DNA of 64,000 nucleotides from Trichosporon coremiiforme (taxonomy: Eukaryota > Basidiomycota > Tremellomycetes > Trichosporonales > Trichosporonaceae): assembly GCA_039545355.1 (NCBI GenBank), contig BCJJ01000009.1, positions 1,033,757 to 1,097,756 of the forward strand, read 5' to 3'. Numbering within the stretch: position 1 is the stretch's first letter; each line of letters begins with the position of its first letter. The notes under the pieces were generated by a model. It worked only from the letters and a program-made list of their open reading frames with translations. It made no database searches and was not told the DNA's origin. Positions 57,455 through 64,000 of this stretch are shown here, piece after piece. Position numbers and translations under genes: made by a program.

Positions 57455-59325
57455 TTATACAGTCGGGTCGTAAATGTACGGGACGACTTCCAGTGCCTCG
57501 CCGTACGAAGGGGGAGGGACGAGCCAGCCGTCCTCTGATCCCTCCTCGGTGCCCCAGATAAGAACGGGGTTTGGCTCGTTGTTGTCGCCCACAGGGTGCA
57601 AGGACCCTTCCCCCGCCCGTCGTCTTGTCGGGACATGTTCGTGCGTTTGTTGGTGGCCGTGTGCTGGTGTTGTAAGTGAGGATGGTGAGGACGGGTTGGT
57701 CGGGGGAAAGTAGAGCTCGGACCACTCGTACTGCCGCACAGCGTCGCGGGGCTCGCCGACGCTCCCAATGATGATTGGGATGAAGATGTGCTTGCTTCCC
57801 GTGCCGAACTCGAGCTGCACGCAGAGCCGGTACTCGCACTTGACCTTCAGGCCTGCGTTGCTAGAGACAGAAGTCCAGAGGTACTCGTCATCGTCCTCCT
57901 CCATTTTATCGGCCGGTCCAACCTCAATCGAGCTCGAGGGCGTGAGCTCCGCAGCGCGCAAGTCGAGTGGGACGAAGGCTCGCACCTCGCCGTCAGAGGG
58001 TCGGAGGAGCCGGCGCGTGAGCGCAACAGTCGTCCATTGGTTCTCCGAGCTGGACCCAGGACCCACACGTGTGGTGACCATCTCCTCCCGCACGAGTGAA
58101 AGCGTGAGCGCAATGGCGTGGTGCGACGGCGGGCAGACGAGCCGCAGAGAGACAGGTATCACGGATGTTGGTCCAAATGTCGTTGTCGGCAGCGAGAGGT
58201 GTGCCGTCCACGGGTCAGTCGCGAGGCTTCGCGGCCGCGCAATCCAAAAGGTGTAGGGAAACAGCATTGGCGCAGGCTCCGGCAGCGTCGCGGGGAGGAT
58301 CTCGACCGCACGCTCCGCCGCAAGGTACCCCGAGAGGTCAAAGTCGCCCACTGGCCGCCACGACCTATCAGCCGGACAGAGTACGAGCCGGAAACGGTAA
58401 CTCATCTCCCACATCACGCTCACGCTCGGCGGAAGTACACTCTGCCGTGGAATCTGCACCTGCACCGACTGCGACCACCGACCGGGAAGGATGATGTCGG
58501 CGTCATATGTCGAACTTGATGACGTCGAGATGTCATCGCCGCCCTCGCGGACCCAGTTCGCAGCACCAGACGGCAGGTCCGTCACGATGTTCACGACGAC
58601 GCGGGTCGTGTGTGGCGTCCGCAGCGTGCCGATCAGGTTTAGCTTGAGGGTTCCTACGCGCCGCGGATCTCTGAGCTCGAGGCCGAGTTGTAAGGGGATT
58701 GTCACTCCGGGCTTTGACGTTAGTACATCGATCCTTCATGAAATGAAGCTCGGTTCGAGGGGAGTGGGTCGTCACCACGCATTACGGCGCGAAATTGGAA
58801 CCACACATTCTGATCGCAGGGAAGGTCCAAGGTAATATCTACCCTCCGATCCCATTCTTCCTGGGTCAATGGACCCACCAAAGAACGGCATGGCAGCTCT
58901 CAGGTGACGGCAACGATACTCGTCAGGCTCGCACCGAATCCGGCCGCCACCATGCACCCTCCCTTGAACCTTAAACGACTCACGTAGAATGCCGGCGGAA
59001 TGTCGACTTCGCCAGATTGCAGACTGAGTCTGAGCACTCCTGGATGCCGCTGAATGCTTGGCGGCGGGCCAATCTTGAACGGCTTCAGGTCGATCTCCGG
59101 GGAAGACAACCCGGTATTGTTGTTGCTCGATGTAGGCGGGCATGGCGACTTGAGCGCTGGCGGCATGCCGTCTCGCTCGAAGCACTCGGTCATGTCTGGT
59201 TGCAGAGGGGAGGGTAGAAAGCACGATGACTGAACTGGTCGCGGCGTGCGAGTCGGGTCTGCGAAGTCCGCGAACAGGTGCCCGCCGCCTGCATGGCAGG
59301 GCAGAGCTGGAAGGGCGACCGTCAT
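57455..59325 (-). CDS. Arrestin-like protein with C-terminal PY motif
   Basis: Three exons on the minus strand: 58984-59325, 58786-58860 and 57455-58711, giving 557 residues. The N-terminal 110 residues include EIDLKPFKIGPPPSIQRHPG and LRLSLQSGEVDIPPAFY, the first arrestin strands. EEWDRRVDITLDLP, VTIPLQLGLELRDPRRVGTL and VMWEMSYRFRLVLC follow as a two-lobed arrestin beta-sandwich. The C-terminal lobe includes SVIPVSLRLVCPPSHHAIAL and LKVKCEYRLCVQLEFG. Near residue 541 is PPPSYGEAL, a PPxY site of the kind that recruits the ubiquitin ligase Rsp5, so an alpha-arrestin role in transporter ubiquitination and endocytosis is likely (family inference). The exon 2 donor is less certain: GTAATG gives FRAPGVTIP in frame, while a nearby GTGACG would need a weak acceptor. 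A TATA-like box lies about 200 bases upstream. Confidence 0.85.
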
Positions 59326-59525
59326 GCTTGCTACTCAGCGCGGTGTGTATAAGGCGAGGCGAGCGTCTCAGTCACGTTGAGAGACGGGGGGTGCGAAGTC
59401 TGGGGCGACGGCGGTAAGGGCCAGAGTTATGACGGACGGCCAAGATTTGTTGTTTTGAATCGCAAGAAACAAGGTGGGTAAGGGCGCCAGGTACCGAGAG
59501 TTATCGGGGGCTCAGTGTGTGCAGT

Positions 59526-59534
59526 GTGTATATA
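59526..59534 (-). promoter_or_regulatory. TATA-like box upstream of the arrestin-like gene
   Basis: TATATA with flanking AT in otherwise GC-rich DNA, about 200 bases upstream of the arrestin-like start codon on the minus strand. The context and distance fit a core promoter, but a TATA match alone is weak evidence. Confidence 0.4.
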
Positions 59535-60102
59535 TGATCGCTGTTGGAATTATTGGGCCGGCTTTTCGGAGGGACACGCTTGTCAGCGCGGCGCGAAGCC
59601 AAGCCTTGAGGATGGGGAGAACAACAAGAAGGAGTGCGGGCAAGACTTGAGTAAGGGGTGAGGAAGGGTGGGCTGGCGTGCATCGTACCAAAGATATAGT
59701 TGGTCCTGTTGTGTCCTGTCTGGTCCCAGCCGTGGTCGCAGCCACAGCCGCAGGAGCGGCGCAGGCGGCTGATACCAGTGAGACCAACAAGTGCTTGGTT
59801 AAGGGACGGCGAGGGACGGCTTGACGGCGAGGGACGCCGAAAGGTGCTAAAGCCTAGTAGACTGCCGTCTCATTTGAGGCTGATGCACGGTTCCTCCGGA
59901 CGGAGTTACCACTAAGACGAGACATTCACGAGCATGTTGGAGCGCCGTAGTGCGTGGATGTCCTATTTATTCGAGTCGCATTGAGACCTTGCATTCAGAC
60001 CGTGGGACACTCAATTCAGGTGAGACGCGCATGAATGAACAGAATGACGAAGGTTGGAAACATATGCAAGCGGCAGACCTGTCTCAATATTTTGTCTTAG
60101 GA

Positions 60103-60154
60103 CAGTCTCTGGTTCCATCTCCTGTCTGCCCGAGACAGGGACTGGTTCCAAAGT
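60103..60154. repeat. Direct TGGTTCCA repeat around a small CTGTCT/AGACAG hairpin
   Basis: Two TGGTTCCA copies lie about 34 bases apart; between them CTGTCT-GCCCG-AGACAG can fold. The function is unknown and it may be a decayed duplication. Confidence 0.4.
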
Positions 60155-62151
60155 CCTTGATCCAGGTCAACCCCCTTAGTCTCCCTCCTGTGTTCCAACA
60201 AAGTTGACGAGACTTTGGGGAACATTCTCTGACGGAAACACGCTCCGGTCGGTCTCCGGTAACGGGCGCCAGCGCAATGGCCAACGACGGTAAATCGCTG
60301 GAATTCATAGTGTGGCGCCGCCTCTTCAGGCTCTCGGGTCTGCACTCTCAGCCCCGGCTTAGAGCCCCAGGGCTGACCCTTGACCGTTGATAATGTTGTC
60401 ACCGGTATGATGCGATATCCGGCGAACCCATGTTTTGGTGCGGCGAACGGAATCCTTGATGAAAAATGCTCCGAAGCCACCAGACCAGGCCTCGCCATGT
60501 CGCGCCATGCGGCGCGCTGCGCAGCCACCACCACCCAGCCTCACCTCACCCACTCTCTAGATCCATGGCCGGAAATGCATTGTTCCGCGCGGACTTCTTG
60601 AGTTGACCGTCTCTTGCTGACATAACGACACAAGACATAAGTAGCCGCGCCCGATTTCTCCTCGATTACCCCTTGCTGAATGCGTCAGTGACGTTGCGCT
60701 GGGCATTGCCAACGCCAGTGCCGACCGGCCGGTACGTCAACAAGGACGCGGCCCGGGACACGCGACTCGGCACATCGCCAGAGACGCGGCTGTCGAGAAG
60801 ACATGATCATTCACTTTGACGCAGCTTGCCGCGTGATGTGTGTGATAGCCTGGGACAAGTTCTGCCCCCGGTTCTGAACCGAGCCGATCCAGTCAGAACT
60901 AGATAAGCCACAAGACAATCTGTGTTGTGCCGGTTTCACCATCGTCTCTAAAGCGGCGTAGTGAGATTGGGAGTGGTTCAACATTAGCCGCTATCAACGT
61001 CATATCTGCTCGTTAGTGTCTGCTCAATGGAGACGTTCTACCGTCTGTAAGCGATCCAGCCGTCGTTGTCCGTCATCTGTTCGAAGCCGAGCGCGTTACC
61101 ATGACGTCTGGCACCGTCTCGGTGCACTGGGCAGCCCGCGACACCGGGCACCGAGGTGGCTGAGGACAGCTAGCGTCTGCGCCCACTGTGTGCTGCGCCG
61201 CCGCCAGTCACTCTTCCGTGACAACTAGACTGCAGAGGATCGCAGGCTAGACAAGATCAAGATCCATATTCTTGAGCGCTGCGTGACTGTGTGACCTAAA
61301 CTGGAGTAGTGCAGTGTAGTGCGATGAAGCATCCACACGTACGCCTATGTCGTTGCTCAACGGCTGGCCCTACGGGAGTGGGCGTAACACGGACCGTGGG
61401 GCGGAGCGGCGAGCATTCAGATGTCGTTACTCGAGAATGCAGAGTTGCAAGTGCGCGGCTGAGATGTGTGGTTGGGGAACGTGAATTGATTAACTAGCGC
61501 TGAGCCGGAATGGAGGTGACAATGCGAAGGGGAAGCAGACTAGCAGGCCATCCAGACCAGGATGCTGCCAACGCCTTGGTGCTACAATGGTCCCGGCAGG
61601 AACGCCGTGAACGGCGATTTCGTAACCAGACCACCGGTTCAGGGCCTCCTTTCACGTGGTTAATTTCCTCGGATGCAACGGCGACACGACCGTTATCAGC
61701 TCTAATCTTTCCAAGTACGTCATAGACCCTTGCTGTTTTTCTGCACTAATCGGGATGTAGCCAGCATCAGAGGGAAGAGGGTGAGGGGGCATTGAACGCT
61801 TGGGCTGAACCCCCTGCAGAAACAGTGTGTAGCATGCCGCAACCTCAATGCAACACTGACAACATACAACAGGAGACAAGGGGCCGCTCGGAGAAGCCTC
61901 GCCTTCAGAACACCTGCGACTCAGCAACCGAACAGCATTCGTAGCCTGTATGCCATAGCGGATGCTTCGAGTTGCCATGTGGGCTGCAACAGGCTTGCTT
62001 CGCAGAGCCCTGTTTCCTAGCACCAAGGCATTCTGAGAAAATCGAGGCCGCGTATTCCGACGGACGAGCAGTACGCGCAGCATGTGGAGCACCGTGGTGG
62101 GCAACACGATCGGCGCAACAAAGGTGAGCGCAAAGTGTGCATAAGTGCAAA

Positions 62152-63931
62152 CTAGTCACGAAGCCTAGCTCTCTGCTTAGCGTCCTCCTCTTGCTTTGCA
62201 ATTTCGCGAGCTTTGGCACGAGGGTCGATGACCTAGTTGTTAGCTCGGCTTCAGGGCAAGTGACTTACAGTGTACTCGTCCTCAGCGCGCCGCGTCTCGT
62301 CAGACTTCTCCTCCTCAAACTTGAGGGCATGACGCATCCAACCGACGTCATCGTCGACCTCGAGTCCGTCCTCGTCTCCCCCTTTGCCAGCTCCGTCATC
62401 GTCGCCCATTGCCAAGACCTTCTGGCTGAACATGCCGAGGTCGCGGAGAAGATCCTCATCGTCGCCGCGACGGCCCTTGACACTGTGCCGCGTCGCGGCA
62501 CGTCCTCGTCCCTTCTTGTACTTGGCCATCTCCTCCTCCAGGTACACGGCACCCTTCCTGCGCCTTCTGTACATGTCGTCATCGTCCGAATCAGAGTCAG
62601 AGTCCTCTCCTATCCGCTTCTTCAGAGCACGGAGGTCCTCTTGCATTCGCTCGAGGTCAGCCTTGCGAGATGAAGATGAACCCTCGCCAGCCTTCTGCCT
62701 CTCATGCTCTTCTCGGATAGCCTTCAGGTCGACCGCCTTCCGCTTCTCCGGTCGTTCCTCCTTATGATCACTGCTGTCTTCAGCCTTCTTCCGCTTCTCG
62801 CGAGGCTTGTCCTCCTCGACTGTGCCCGTAGCAACCACTTCAGAGTCAGCTGAAAGCCACATCATTTAACTCACGATCCCGCCGACCCATGTCCTTCTTG
62901 ACGATCACCTCTCCCTCATCCTCCTCCTCAGCCTCGCCGAAAGACAGCAGTTTCGTGTTCTTCTTCGCCTTGGCACGCTTCTCTCTCCGCTCGGCCTCCT
63001 TCTTCGCCTCGAGACGCGCCTGCATTTGCTCGCGCCGCTCAGCAGCTGTGATACGAGGTACGATGTCGTCGAACGGGTTCTCGATGATACGTATTCCCTT
63101 GATCTTGGGGGGGCTGCAAGTGTCAGACCTCCTCACAATCGAGCACTTACACCTTGGGCCTCTCGTCCTCGTCGACATCAAGGTTCCCGATGTTGAGCAC
63201 ATCTGGAGTTAGCTGGCCGCGGCCCTCGGGACATCTCACTGTAGTAGGTGGGTCCTTGAACGCGCCCAAACAGAGTGTGCTTTCCGTTGAGCTCGTCCGC
63301 CCGGTCGAGCGTGATAAACCACTGAGAGTTGTTCGCGTTCCGCTTGCCGGGGTTGGCCATCCCTACTAGTCCTCGGCGGTTGAACCTCAGTCGGCTGTGG
63401 ACCTCATCCTTGAACGGCTCGTCGTAGATGCTCTGTCCGCCCGTGCCCGTTCCCGTAGCTGATGTCGTGAGCTTTATAATCCAAACGTTCCGGGTACTGA
63501 CGATCTCCTACCTGAACAATGAAGTTTTTCACTATACGGTGAAAGATGACGTTGTCATAGTAGCCTCAGAGGTCAGCGACGAGAAAGAGGACAAGAGGAC
63601 TCACCTTCCATCGTCAGCTGGAGGAAGTTGCGGACAGCGAGCGGGCACTCCTTGCCCCATAGCTCGATCTACTGTCAGCTTTGAAGACGTTTGCTTCTTC
63701 ATATCGACAGAGCTGCAGAATTGAGGGCACTGCTAGCATCATGCGTCGGGCGACTCACCTCGATCTCGCCCGCGGTGGTGTCTACGATGACCTTGCCATT
63801 GGGTACCGGCTGTATGTTAGCTTCTTGCGACTGCAATGGCAGTTTGGAGGGCCGCTTGAGCCTACGCACCTCTGTAGCGTAACTGTACTCGTCAGCATCA
63901 TTCTCAGCACGGACACTCACAGATTGGACAT
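62152..63931 (-). CDS. CWC27: Spliceosome-associated cyclophilin-type protein Cwc27
   Basis: Ten exons on the minus strand: 63921-63931, 63870-63882, 63759-63809, 63605-63668, 63502-63564, 63240-63458, 63151-63202, 62875-63113, 62269-62849 and 62152-62232, giving 457 residues (472 in human). Exons 1 and 2 are only 11 and 13 nt. Residues 1-190 are the cyclophilin domain: MSNLYATE, GKVIVDTTAGEIEIELWGKE, FHRIVKNFIVQ, DPTGTGTGGQSIYDEPFKDE, ANNSQWFITLDRADELNGKHTLFG. The Trp needed for high prolyl-isomerase activity is replaced (ADELNGKH), as is normal in Cwc27, so activity is probably weak or absent. The family's PPKIKGIRIIENPFDDIVPR follows, then a Lys/Glu-rich helix and a charged tail ending VIDPRAKAREIAKQEEDAKQ. 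Cwc27 pairs with Cwc22 in activated spliceosomes and acts in the nucleus. The QVGDPT segment (usually QGGDPT) depends on an unusual GTCAGT donor. Confidence 0.93.
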
Positions 63932-64000
63932 GACTCGTAGCGAAAGTTGACCGAGATAATGGAGTTGACATCACAATAACAATGATCGAAATGCGGGGAG

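Larger units (their letters stand above)
59326..62151. other. 2.8-kb intergenic region; no gene seen
   Basis: Contains the arrestin-like promoter at the left and the CWC27 3' region at the right. Near 60100-60165, TGGTTCCA occurs twice around a CTGTCT/AGACAG hairpin. Open frames are at most 151 codons without recognisable domains. No tRNA or transposon was found. Confidence 0.4.

Overview
The window comes from a fungal nuclear genome, most likely a basidiomycete yeast of the Tremellomycetes (Trichosporonales/Cryptococcus-like). The reasons are GC-rich DNA, many short introns with GTGAGT-type donors and CTGAC/CTAAC branch sites just before the acceptor, tiny exons, and protein sequences that match fungal families. 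No prokaryotic-style operon, recognisable transposon, tRNA or rRNA was found. All gene models below were spliced by hand, and each spliced total is a whole number of codons. Taxonomy and family names rest on recognised motifs, not on a search.

Layout. 1-330: 3' end of a gene, tentatively a HIRIP3-type histone chaperone. 791-2565 (+): a GT61 membrane glycosyltransferase. 2894-3987 (-): ribosomal protein uS13/RPS18. 5975-7323 (-): a glutathione S-transferase. 10986-11899 (-): a two-finger C2H2 zinc-finger protein. 20926-26086 (-): glycogen debranching enzyme. 33890-34933 (+): a disordered proline-rich protein preceded by a run of 31 C. 35109-36802 (-): a RanBP3/Yrb2-type Ran-binding protein. 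37823-39107 (+): V-ATPase subunit c''. 39663-40582 (-): TRAPP subunit Trs20/sedlin. 41122-41660 (-): a short coiled-coil (SCOC-like) protein. 42409-50475 (+): a 2,626-residue formin. 50695-52295 (-): U3 snoRNP WD40 protein Rrp9. 52667-57172 (+): COPII coat protein Sec31. 57455-59325 (-): an arrestin-like protein with a PY motif. 62152-63931 (-): spliceosomal cyclophilin Cwc27.

Two long stretches hold no gene I can support: 11900-20925 (9.0 kb) and 26087-33889 (7.8 kb), on either side of the debranching-enzyme gene. The right half, from 33.9 kb, is dense. Several pairs there share a divergent promoter: RanBP3-like/VMA16, SCOC-like/formin and RRP9/SEC31. The genes are ordinary housekeeping functions (translation, ribosome assembly, splicing, nuclear export, vesicle traffic, vacuole acidification, actin assembly, glycogen breakdown) and do not form a visible pathway cluster.

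I found no convincing new multi-gene system. The points most worth a second look are the CACGTG cluster at about 27.47-27.63 kb, the GCATGC-rich gene desert, the C31 tract before a start codon, the repeated basic-serine motif in the formin, the stop-free 39-nt intron in SEC31, the microexons in CWC27 and VMA16, and a two-part hairpin followed by T6 at 30813-30864.
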